Of a DNA stretch of 64,000 nucleotides, positions 23,561-33,403 are shown in pieces. Source of the DNA: Bolinopsis microptera (lineage: Eukaryota; Ctenophora; Tentaculata; Lobata; Bolinopsidae); NCBI RefSeq assembly GCF_026151205.1, contig NC_087079.1:11584635-11648634 (forward strand). The letters run 5' to 3'. The notes under the pieces were generated by a model that did not search any database, was not told the DNA's origin, and worked only from the letters and a program-made list of their open reading frames with translations. Position 1 is the first letter of the stretch, and each line of letters starts with the position of its first letter. The position numbers were made by a program, and so were the translations under genes.

Positions 23561-26290
23561 GGGGGGGTGTCATGTCCGTCTATGTCCGCCTATGTCCTGT
23601 CCTTTTTGGATTCTATGAGACAACGGACGTGTTTTTTGGGACATTGGCGGACACGGACGGACATTGGCGGACTCGGACGGACATTGGCGGACTCGGACGG
23701 ACATTGGCGGACCCAGACGGACATTGGCGGACTTGGATGGACATTGGTGGACATTAGCGGACATTGGTGGACATTAGCGGACAAACATTTTGAGGACTGA
23801 AGAGTACTGAAGAGTACTGAAGAGTACTGAGGAGGATGGCTGAGAAGGATGGCTGAGGAGGATGGCTGAGGAGGATGGCTGAGGAGGATGACTGAGGAGG
23901 ATGACTGAGAGGGAGGAGAAGGACCAGGAAGACCCAGGAGGAGGAGGAGGAGGAGGACCCAGAAGGAGGACCTAGGAGGAGGAGGAGGAGAACTGAGGAG
24001 GAGGACTCAGGAGGAGGACTGAAGAGGACTGAGAAGGAGGAGGACTGAGGAGGATGGCTGAGGAGGATGACTGAGAGGGAGGAGGAGGAGGAAGAGGAGG
24101 AAGAGGACTGAGGAGGAGGAGGAGAAGGACTGAGGAGGAGAAGGAGGACCCAGGAAGCCAGGAGGAGGAGGACCAAGGAGGAGGAGGACCCAGGAGGAGG
24201 ACCCAGGAAATGGCCCCAGGAGGAGGAGGAGGACTGGGGAGGAAGAGAACTGTTGAGGACTGATGAGGAGGACTGAGGACGAGGAGGAAGAGTAGGAGGA
24301 GGACTGAGGAGGGGAGGAGGAAGAGGACTGGGGAGGATCAGGAAGACCCAGGAGGACCCAGGAGGAGGAGGAGGAGGAGGACCCAGGATCAGGATACCGA
24401 ACGGACAAAAAACATGATCCCCCTATAACAGTAAAAATTGAACATTTTATTTAGCAATGTAGGTGTCCATTAATGTCCGCCTTTGTCCGCCTATGTCCGC
24501 CTATGTCCGTCTTTGTCCGCCTATGTCCGCCTATGTCCGCCTATGTCCTGTCCTTTTTGGATTCTATGAGAGGCCCCAGGAGGAGGAGGAGGACTGGGGA
24601 GGAAGAGAACTGTTGAGGACTGATGAGGAGGACTGAGGACGAGGAGGAAGAGTAGGAGGAGGACTGAGGAGGGGAGAGGAAGAGGACTGGGGAGGATCAG
24701 GAAGACCCAGGAGGACCCAGGAGGAGGAGGAGGAGGAGGACCCAGGATCAGGATACCGAACGGACAAAAACACGATCCCCTATAACAGCAAAAATTGAAC
24801 ATTTTATTTAGCAATGTAGGTGTCCATTAATGTCCGCCTTTGTCCGCCTATGTCCGCCTTAGATGTCCGTCTATGTCCGCCTATGTCCGCCTATGTCCGC
24901 CTATGTCCTGTCCTTTTTGGATTCTATGAGAGGCCCCAGGAGGAGGAGGAGGACTGGGGAGGAAGAGAACTGATGAGGAGGACTGAGGACGAGGAGGAAG
25001 AGTAGGAGGAGGACTGAGGAGGGGAGGAGGAAGAGGACTGGGGAGGATCAGGAAGACCCAGGAGGACCCAGGAGGAGGAGGAGGAGGAGGACCCAGGATC
25101 AGGAGGAGGAGGAGGACTGAGGAGGACTGAGGAGGAGGACTGACGATGACTGAGAAGGAGTAGGACTGAGGAGTACTGAGGAGGATGGCTGAGGAGGACG
25201 GCTGGGGAGGATGGCTGAGGAGGATGACTGAGGAGGATGACTGAGAGGGAGGAGGAGGAGGACTCAGGAGGAGGACTCAGAAGGAAGAGGAGGAGGACTC
25301 AGGAGGAGGACTTAGGAGAAATGAGAAGGAGGACTGAGGAGAACTGAGGAGGAGGAGGAGGACTGAATAGGAGGAGGAGAAGGAGGGGGACTGGGAGAGG
25401 ACTGAGGAGGAGGAGGACTGATGAAAAGGATGAGGAGGAGGACCCAGGAGGACGAGGACTGAGGACCGAGGAGGAAGAGGAGGAGGATGTAGAGGAGGAG
25501 GAGGACCCAGGAGGAGGAGGACTGAGGAGGAGGACTGAGGAGGAGGACTGAGGAGGAGGACTGAGGAGGATGGCTGAGGAGGATGACGGAGAGGGAAGAG
25601 GAGGAGGAGGAGGACTGAGGAGGACTGAGAAGGAGGAGGAGGAGGAGGACTGAATAGGAGGAGGAGGAGGGGGACTGGGAGAGGACTGAGGAGGAGGATG
25701 GAGGACTGAGGAGAAGGATGAGGAGGAGGACTGAGGACTGAGGAGGAAGAGGAGGAGGATGAAGAGGAGGAGGAGGACCCAGGAGGAGGACTCAGGAGGA
25801 GGAGGAGGACTGGGGAGGAGGAGGACTGTTGAGGACTGATGAGGAGGACTGAGGACGAGTAGGAGGAGGACTGAGGAGGGGAGGAGGAAGAGGACTGAGG
25901 AAGATCAGGAAGACCCAGGGGAGGAGGAGGAAGAGTAGGAGGAGGAAGCATCTAAATGTTATTTCCATTTTTGTCCGTTTTTGTCCATTTTTGTCCGTTT
26001 TTGTCCGCTCTATTTTTTGTCCGTTTTGAAAATATAGGGTACCGAACGGACAAAAAACATGATCCCCCTATAACAGCAAAAATTGAACATTTTATTTAGC
26101 AATGTAGGTGTCCATTAATGTCCGCCTTTGTCCGCCTATGTCCGTCTTTGTCCGCCTATGTCCGTCTATGTCCGCCTATGTCCGCATATGTCCGCCTATG
26201 TCCGTCTATGTCCGCCTATGTCCTGTCCTTTTTGGATTCTATGAGACAAGCGGACATAGACGGACGTGACACCCCCCCCCCCCCCCCCCC
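23561..26290. mobile_element. Repeat-rich TIR element inserted in the TRPM-B last exon
   Basis: 2730 bp flanked by aataag (23555-23560 and 26291-26296). The ends are inverted: left GGGGGGGTGTCATGTCCGTC; right, read in reverse complement, GGGGTGTCACGTCCGTCTAT. The interior is almost wholly tandem repeats: 20-bp ggacattggcggactcggac units (23640-23790), long (GGA)n-rich tracts with ACTGAGGAGGAGG units (23800-25950), and three longer modules. No transposase is seen; long ORFs in it are repeat artefacts. A 6-bp duplication with G-run ends does not point clearly to one superfamily. Confidence 0.8.
24393..26260 (+). repeat. Three-copy module with GTCCGCCTAT decamer arrays
   Basis: A module starting near GATACCGAACGGACAAAAA, passing through ttgaacattttatttagcaa, an array of the decamer gtccgcctat and ending tcctttttggattctatgag, occurs at about 24393-24572, 24752-24931 and 26037-26247. 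A partial copy lies at the left end (23570-23615). It separates the GGA-rich blocks of the element. Confidence 0.75.
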
Positions 26291-26500
26291 AATAAGTTGT
26301 TTAGAGAGGAACAATTAACAAGGACTGCTGCAAAAAATGCGACATCAAGTCGAGCAAGTTTGTCGGGATCTAATAAAAGTTACATTTCTAGATATTGCTT
26401 TAAAAAGAAGAAATCTGAGCGAACTCACTCATCAAGTGTAATTAGCAACACAAATCATCTTCAGGATCTGCCCTTACAGAAATCAGACAATTATGTCTAA

Positions 26501-26959
26501 AACTGAGTAGTATCGTTTAATCGACTGATCAATCTTGGTCGTACAACTGCTTTTTTTGAAGTTCAAATAAATGTTCAGAACTGCAAATTTGGTCAATACA
26601 CCGGCACCATACAGGCTAACAATAACAAAATATATCATAAAATTCCAACTTTGAATATGAATAGGTGTTTTTTGTTGAAAGTTGTATTATATTTTGTAAA
26701 AATTCAGTTTTGAATTCGAAAATGTTCATTTAGAAAATTTGACAATATATATTGTGATGCAGCCAACAATTTTAATGTAAATTTAGATTAATCATACATA
26801 AGTTAGTAAGTAAGTAAGTAAGTAAAGATTATGACATAACATCATCACAAGTGTCTACAAAATATCATTGCACTAAATAGAAAAATACTTTAAATAAATA
26901 TACTTTTCCATCAACATTAATAACAGGGACGTTTCAACTGGCGCCATGATCAGGTCCTA
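26501..26959. other. Downstream flank of TRPM-B
   Basis: AT-rich sequence with no gene seen. An (AAGT)n run at 26803-26825 is followed by attatgacataacatcatca, which recurs after a (TAAAG)n run at about 28003-28034. This suggests two ends of one retroposon family. Confidence 0.45.
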
Positions 26960-26967
26960 CGTGAAAT

Positions 26968-27088
26968 TTGTCATACGTTGTATGACCCGCCGCGCACGAG
27001 TGCGCGGCTCGCCCTGTATCGTCGAAACTCTACAGGGGTTTCTACTATAGTCTAGTGAAGCGACCGTGGGGGTCACCACGTGATACAA
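26968..27088 (-). mobile_element. hAT-like MITE family, copy 1
   Basis: 121 bp with ends TTGTCATACGTTGTATGAC and CCACGTGATACAA, the reverse orientation of copies 2 and 3. Flanks cgtgaaat and cgttaaat form an 8-bp duplication with one mismatch. Confidence 0.7.
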
Positions 27089-27356
27089 CGTTAAATCATG
27101 AAGACTGTTTCATCACAGATTAAAGAGTTTAATTCCGACATCACCAAGGAATGCATACAGCATAGTATTCTAAAAATTTCGTTTTTGCCCAAATTAAGCT
27201 TTATCATTTATATTTCTTAAAATTAAATTGTGTTGTTGAATTAAATCACATTGTACATGCAAATAACTAATTTTAAGTTCTTAGTATATACTACATGGTA
27301 TTTAGCTAACATTGAAAATAATTGTAATAAGAAAATACATTCAATCATAATCATTA

Positions 27357-28185
27357 CGCAGTTTCACATAGCCATGTGTCTACGCGTACTGCGTGACGCG
27401 CAATTGTTTCACAAGCAGAATACGGCGGTCGCGCGCTACTGCAAGCGAGAGGGCTCTGGTTAGATCATGCAATTACGCAGTCCTTGGTTAATTATCGCTA
27501 CACGTTGAGAAATTGTCAATCAACAGGCTGATCTAACATTATAAGCGAAATATTGAAAATCATTAATGCACCACACCGCTACCTCCACTGCACTAATAGT
27601 TATACAATAAATTCTACAGTCCTAATTTTGTATCGTGATGGAGACCGGTGTTCATACGAAACATTTACTATGTTGCCGTTTGGTGTGAGCAATAGCGAAC
27701 AGCACGCACACTCCTTTGCCACGTCAACCTATATCTAATTTATTTAAAGAGTGACAACCATACAGCTCATTGAATTAGAATTCCGTTAAATACCAAATTG
27801 ATTTATTGTAAACTTGTTTAATCTGTAATAAATGGCATAAAATTGAAATTTTTGTTTAACTGAAATTTTTGTTTAACTGATTATTAGCGAGCGTGGAGCG
27901 TGTTGCTCTAACCAAAGCCCTAGCGCTTGCACCCGCCCGCTTTCCGGCCCTTTTTACTTGTGATGCAAGCGCGCCTGCAGTGGAGCAAAATCACATAAAG
28001 TAAAGTAAAGTAAAATTATGACATAACATCATCAAACATAGGTGAAGCAAACGTGTTAAATCAATTTCAGTCGACTGTCATGATTTTTCAAAAGGGCCTC
28101 CAACTTTTAAAATCAATTTGAATCAATGCATTCATATTTGCTCTATCCAGAGCCCTTGCGCTTGCAGTAGCGCGCCCGCCTTTTC
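27357..28185. repeat. Dispersed GC-rich motif, three local copies
   Basis: A motif built around GCGCTACTGCAAGCG, then GGGCTCTGGTTAGA, occurs at about 27438-27466 (plus), 27898-27940 (minus) and 28141-28180 (minus). A fourth copy is at 47508-47545 (plus). The 27.4-kb and 47.5-kb copies also share TACTGCGTGACGCGC just upstream. The GC content stands out from the AT-rich surroundings. It is probably part of a transposon; the GGTTAGAGC core slightly resembles a tRNA A-box, but no tRNA fold was found. Confidence 0.5.
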
Positions 28186-28550
28186 TTGACTTGTAAAATA
28201 AGCGCGCCCGAAGTGGCGCGAAAGCACATGGTTAAGTGAATCTGCAAAGCAATTAGCAACAGCTCTCAAATTTAAAATACGGCGAAACTATTAAGGCCAA
28301 AGTATGCCCACTGACTTTTGGCCCACTCAGGAGAAAGAGGGTTTAAAAGTGGTAGTATAATTGAGATTTGTAGCGAGATGCACTATAACTGGGTCGCGTG
28401 CGCATCAAATTATGCTTCTTGCAACCAGATCGGCGAAATGCGATGATCAGGCGTTTGATGTAAAATTGTGGAATTGGCAAATTCAAAGTGGGTTCACTGG
28501 CTGTTCCATTTTTGGCCAACTCGTCTGGTTTTTCATTAACCCACAATCCG

Positions 28551-28646
28551 TTGTATCACGTTGCGACCCCCACGGTCGTTTCACTATGGTGACGATACAG
28601 GGGAGCCAAGCACTTCGTGCGCGGCGGGTCATACAACGTATGACAA
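28551..28646 (+). mobile_element. hAT-like MITE family, copy 2
   Basis: 96 bp from TTGTATCACGTTGCGACCCC to GTCATACAACGTATGACAA. It is flanked by an exact 8-bp duplication, acaatccg, at 28543-28550 and 28647-28654. Confidence 0.85.
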
Positions 28647-28885
28647 ACAATCCGATGTGTGCTGCTATCCATCTGATCTCTAGCTAAGGTGTTAGTGGAT
28701 CCGAGTGTATTGAGGGTGTCGTAACAGTCTTTATGGTTCTACTCCCTGTTGAGGGTGAGGATATAGCTTGAATAGAGGAGAGACTGTCTAACCATATGAT
28801 GATGTGTGTGTTGGTATAAGTTGATAGATATTTACAAGCTTCGATGATGGCAGTAAGTTCTGTTTGATACTTTTACTACTACAAC

Positions 28886-29262
28886 AAAGGGTTTTTATGA
28901 AATTTTCTAAGATTTTTTATTGAATTTTTATATAACATTTTTATAGGGTTATTGTTATATTATGTGTATATTGTTTGAATAATTTTATCATATCTACTTT
29001 TGGCCCACCCTGTACATATGCGCTTCCTAGGTAGCGCATGTGTGTTATTATATTGCACGAACTGCACGACATTGGACTCTTTTTAAGTGTAGCTGAAAAC
29101 ATTTCTTTTCAAACGTGCTCATAATATTGTACCTTAATAAAAAATTTTCAGTCTGCTGCCACTATCAATATCAAACAATATACACATAATATAACAATTA
29201 CCCTATATAAAAATTCAATATAAATGCAATAGAAAACTACATAAAATTTATAAACACCCTTT
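28886..29262. repeat. Inverted repeat with about 100-bp arms
   Basis: The left arm (28886-28985: aaagggtttttatgaaattt to tgtgtatattgtttga) is the diverged reverse complement of the right arm (29163-29262). A spacer of about 180 bp lies between. It looks like a small foldback or MITE; no target duplication was resolved. Confidence 0.65.
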
Positions 29263-29879
29263 AAGTAAGCCAGTTTAAAGAACTGGCTCCAAATTTATAT
29301 CTAATTCTTCTATTTTTACTGCACTACTACTTTTTAACCCTCTCTATCAATATTAATGTTCAATGTTGGTTCTAATCTGGTGTCATGCTTGAGTTGGTTT
29401 TGGGCCTCTTCATGCTTTTGATTTATTTATTATTGTTATTCGCTATTATGAGCTAATATGTACACATACATGCGGTATTAAAGGGTTTAATTACGGGTTT
29501 AATTAAGAGTTTAATTAAGGGTTTTTAACTTTTTAAACTTTTTAAATAACTTACTAATTTAATTTCTACTATATGTAAATAAATTATGACAATTATTTTA
29601 GTTATAGAATTTGTTTGTTTTGAATGACGAAGGCTGTGAAACGTTCACAGTTCTGATAATGAGGAAATCAGAAAGAATGTTTAAAACTAGTATAGTGATG
29701 ATGTTTATGTCATTATTCTTAATCTAATCTAATCATCTAAAAATGTATTGTCATGCAAATTGGCTCTGGTAATCTTAAGAATCAGTACTTGTTCGGTGGT
29801 GTGCCTTTTAGGTCTGTTGACAGCGAGACCTTGGAGTGGTCTTTACCAGTGCTTTTAAATTTGAAGATAACGTGAGAAA

Positions 29880-30985
29880 GTGCATTGCTAAAGCTAATAG
29901 AACCATTGCCTGGCTTACAAGGATATGCAGATGACCACCAGGTATATAAAACTTTCAAACCTTGTGATCAGGTAAATGTTCTGGGCATCCAAATTGTGAA
30001 TTGCGCTAGGACCATACAGCGCTGGATGGTTGAATATTGCCTTCAACTTAATCCTGGAAAAACACAAATACTTATCATCGCCTCACCTCAAGTTCTAAAC
30101 CAGGTCAGTATAGGGGGAGTTAAGCTATCAAATGATACCTGTATCAGATTTGTCAGCACAACAAAGAACCTTGGTGTTCAAATTGACCATCATCTTACTT
30201 TTGAGCCTCAAATCATGTCCCTCAAAAAGCATTGTTTCAGACTCCTTAGGAATGTAATAAGGAGAAAATATCTCTTTAGTAAAGCTCAGCTCAAGCTTAT
30301 AATTAGCAGCATCATTGTCTGCAAATTGGACTACTGCAATGCTCTTTATTATGGAATTAGTGACAACCTCATCCACCAACTCCAACTCGTTCAGAATGCA
30401 GCTGCTAAAGCTATAGTAGGACTATATAAATATGATCATCTAGGAGACACTCTGAAAGACCTTCATTGGCTGCCTATTAGTTACAGAATTCAATATAAGT
30501 TATTGCTTCTTGTCTATAAATGTCTTAATGGTATGGGACCAGATTATTTAAGTGATATGTTTAAATATGCCAATTATAATCATCTTATCTATTTGACTGA
30601 ACCTAGAGTATATTCACAGTATGGAGAAAGATCGTTTCAGAAAGTTGGCCCTAAATTATGGAATGAGCTGCCTCTTGAAATTAAGAATTGCATGTCACTG
30701 GAATCTTTTAAAGTGTATCTGAAAACGTTTCTTTTTAAACGTGCTTTTGATATTAATTAATTTACTATTTTTCAACGTTTCTACTGTTAAGTGCATACCC
30801 TTAACTTTGTAATTTAATGTATCAAGTCTTTACAATTTTCTATGGTTTGGAACCTAAATGTGGATTGCTTTTCAGGTTTTCTTGTATCCTGACTTGTTTT
30901 CGTGGCACACCTGTGCATTTTAAGTTGTTGTGCCACTATAATCTATAAGTTTAAATTATTATTATTATTATTAAATATTATATCG
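29880..30985 (+). mobile_element. 5'-truncated LINE with reverse transcriptase remnant
   Basis: A 291-codon open frame covers the second half of a non-LTR reverse transcriptase, starting just before the catalytic YADDHQVY and continuing through LNPGKTQILI, NLGVQIDHHLTF and LDYCNALYYGI to the C-terminus. The 3'UTR ends in (ATT)n at about 30955-30974. Upstream RT motifs and the endonuclease are missing. The family looks like the CR1/L2/Rex1 group. Confidence 0.8.
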
Positions 30986-32235
30986 AGGGAAACAAGCGTT
31001 ATGCTGGGCTTGTATAAGTCACTGGTAAAACCTCATATATAGTATTGTTCGCAGGCATGGGCTCCGATGACAAGGCATGGTAACTGGTCACTGATCCTTG
31101 AATTGGAAGGTGTTCAAAGATCATTCACCCGTATGATCGATGGATTGGGCCTCGTGACCTACAGAGAGAGACTGGATAACTTGAAGCTCACAACCTTGCT
31201 TGAACGTAGGGTCCGTGGGGATCTCATTGAGATGTTCAAGATCCAGGAAGATTATGGGTCCGATTTATTTGGTCGTGCCATGCTGGTAGGACTGTCTCTG
31301 CTAGGTCAAAGCCACACAGACTTAACACAAATGAGACTGACTTCTTTGCCCAAAGGGTCTTGCGCTACTGGAACAGTCTACCACCACTTGTAAAAGCTAG
31401 TGAGTCGGTTATTGGATTATTATGGAATTAGTGACAACCTCATCCACCAACTCCAACTCGTTCAGAATGCAGCTGCTAAAGCTATAGTAGGACTATATAA
31501 ATATGATCATCTAGGAGACACTCTGAAAGACCTTCATTGGCTGCCTATTAGTTACAGAATTCAATATAAGTTATTGCTTCTTGTCTATAAATGTCTTAAT
31601 GGTATGGGACCAGATTATTTAAGTGATATGTTTAAATATGCCAATTATAATCATCTTATCTATTTGACTGAACCAAGAGTATATTCACAGTATGGAGAAA
31701 GATCGTTTCAGAAAGTTGGCCCTAAATTATGGAATGGGCTGCCTCTTGAAATTAAGAATTGCATGTCACTGGAATCTTTTAAAGTGTATCTGAAAACGTT
31801 TCTTTTTAAACGTGCTTTTGATATTAATTAATTAACTATTTTTTCAACGTTTCTACTGTTAAGTGCATACCCTTAACCTTGTAATTTAGTGTATCAAGTC
31901 TTTACAATTTTCTATGGTTTGGAACCTAATTGTGGATTGCTTTTCAGGTTTTCTTGTATCCTGACTTGTTTTCGTGGCACACCTGTGCATTTTAAGTTGT
32001 TGTGCCACTATAATCTATAAGTTAAAATTATTATTATTATTATTTTAAAAGGGGATTAGATGCCTTTCGGCTTCATGGATATCAGGCAAATAAGCTTGGC
32101 CACTACTGGGAACTGTCATATGAAATCTTTGATAGGATAGATGTGTCCGTGCCTAATAGGAATAGTTATGTAAGTTATATGAAAGAGAATCCAATGGTAG
32201 CTAAGAGGAAGAAGGTTAAGACCAAAGATATTTAG
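30986..32235 (+). mobile_element. Second LINE family fragment, interrupted by a nested LINE
   Basis: From 30986 to about 31416 an open frame with GVQRSFTRMIDGLGLVTY and LERRVRGDLIEMFKI matches the C-terminal region of CR1/Nimb-type reverse transcriptases. The frame resumes after the nested copy at about 32043 (RGLDAFRLHGYQANKLG) and stops at 32233. It carries at least one stop near 31040. Confidence 0.7.
31417..32042 (+). mobile_element. Nested LINE 3' fragment (near-identical to the 29.9-kb copy)
   Basis: The ORF from about 31418 to 31831 and the 3'UTR are almost identical to 30347-30974, ending in (ATT)n at about 32029-32043. It is inserted into the fragment described at 30986-32235, so it is the younger insertion. 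Confidence 0.85.
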
Positions 32236-33403
32236 TTGAATTTTATTTTAGTATATGGTTTCAAACGTAATTTGTTCATTTTCTGTGAATTTCTTTTTTG
32301 AGATGCCCAGAGAGGCATTATTTATAATGTTATGTTATGTTAAGTGTATAGCGAGCATATTTAACAATTTTTAAGCAATAATGTATTGCAAGCAGCTGTG
32401 ACTTAAATATCGCAAAATCATATAACTCAAAACTAAAATTTTACTGGAATATAAGGAAAACTAATACAAAATTAATGTCAGACCCGTCACCACTCTCAGC
32501 AGTCAACCAGGGCTCATAAAAGCTTAACAGCACCTGGGTCCTTTCACCAACTGTGCTAATGTGAGTGGCGCGGCGGTGTGGTAATACCCATTTTAACAGC
32601 GTGTATATTGATTAAATACAAGCCGCTAGCTGCTAGCATACTTGTATCATTCAATTTTAAATCAAATTTATTCGGATATATATTAATTATTGATTGTGTA
32701 TTGAATTGGTGATAAATAATAAAACTGTATTTTCTCAAAAAAATTGTCTTTTCTCAGTTTTTCCCTACATTTTTCTACTGGAAAATGCATACACATTAAC
32801 GTTTATTTAGTGTATCAAGTTTAATACCCTTGCCTGGCTTAGAATATAAATGTGGGCTGCTTTTTCAGGTTTTATTGTGTCCTGAACTGTTTTCGTGGCA
32901 GACCTGTAAAGTTGTTGTGCCACTATAATATAAAAGTTTAAATTATTATTATACCGGGTCTCAATAAGAGGTCTCGACTGCCTAGGCATCAAACCTTTGC
33001 AATCGGTAATTTTCCTCTGGCCCGGAATCAGCTGACCCTAGGGACCAGAGGATAAAGGCGTAGAGACTGTGTGTATCTACAAAAGTGGTTGTTTTTACAA
33101 GAGACAGGGCTTGCAACGCAAGGGAAGAAAAACGAGAATAGCGGGGAGCTTCCTATTATCATTTTCCCACCTTCAGGATGTTTAAATGGTTTGCCCAAGG
33201 ATGTCACTTCTTGTTTTGGGTGTGGAATCAGATGTGTAATGATTTAATTTTATAGATTCAATTCTGTATTTGTTCTTCAAATTTTGTTTCTCTAAATAGG
33301 TTAGTATGGCTGAATAAGTATGTAAGTCAACCATTTTGAAAATATTCTAGAGAGTGCTTCTTGGCACCCACTTGTGCTAAAACAACTGTTTAATTCAAGT
33401 ACA
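32236..33403. other. Gene-free spacer with a third LINE 3'UTR copy
   Basis: 32795-32953 is a diverged copy of the (ATT)n-tailed LINE 3'UTR (gtgtatcaagtttaataccc, then gttgttgtgccactataat). The rest, including a GC-richer stretch at 32955-33140, has no recognisable gene. The promoter of the ZNF277 orthologue probably lies within the last few hundred bases. Confidence 0.6.

Larger units (their letters stand above)
16364..26500 (+). pseudogene. TRPM-family cation channel gene, copy B (frameshift plus insertion)
   Basis: The same 12-exon structure as copy A: 16364-16821, 17061-17229, 17379-17493, 17644-17930, 19760-20065, 20156-20289, 20518-20696, 20873-21128, 21335-21444, 21595-22227, 22423-22993, and 23219-23560 continuing at 26297-26500. 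Domains match copy A: N-terminal TRPM homology region, S1-S6, pore YFQIFGQMHLDDL, NLLIAMFSDTY and VNVWKYQRYG. Exon 2 is intact where copy A is broken. Exon 10 lacks one T at about 22077 (tatatctgttc versus tatatcttgttc in A), which gives a stop inside S1. The last exon is split by a 2730-bp element flanked by aataag; both halves stay in frame around it. Exon 8 is 11 codons shorter than in A. Without the one-base loss and the insertion the length would be about 1254 aa. It is probably non-functional as assembled. Confidence 0.85.

Noticed and set aside
23570-25951. Serine/proline-rich minus-strand ORFs and MSAYVRLCP-type plus-strand ORFs
   Set aside because: They are translations of GGA tracts and of the gtccgcctat repeat inside a transposon-like element.
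27438-27466. tRNA gene in the GC-rich motif
   Set aside because: Only an A-box-like string is present; no B-box or cloverleaf could be drawn.
26968-28646. A single 1.7-kb transposon with long inverted ends
   Set aside because: Each end has its own paired TIR and its own 8-bp duplication, so these are two separate short MITEs in opposite orientation.
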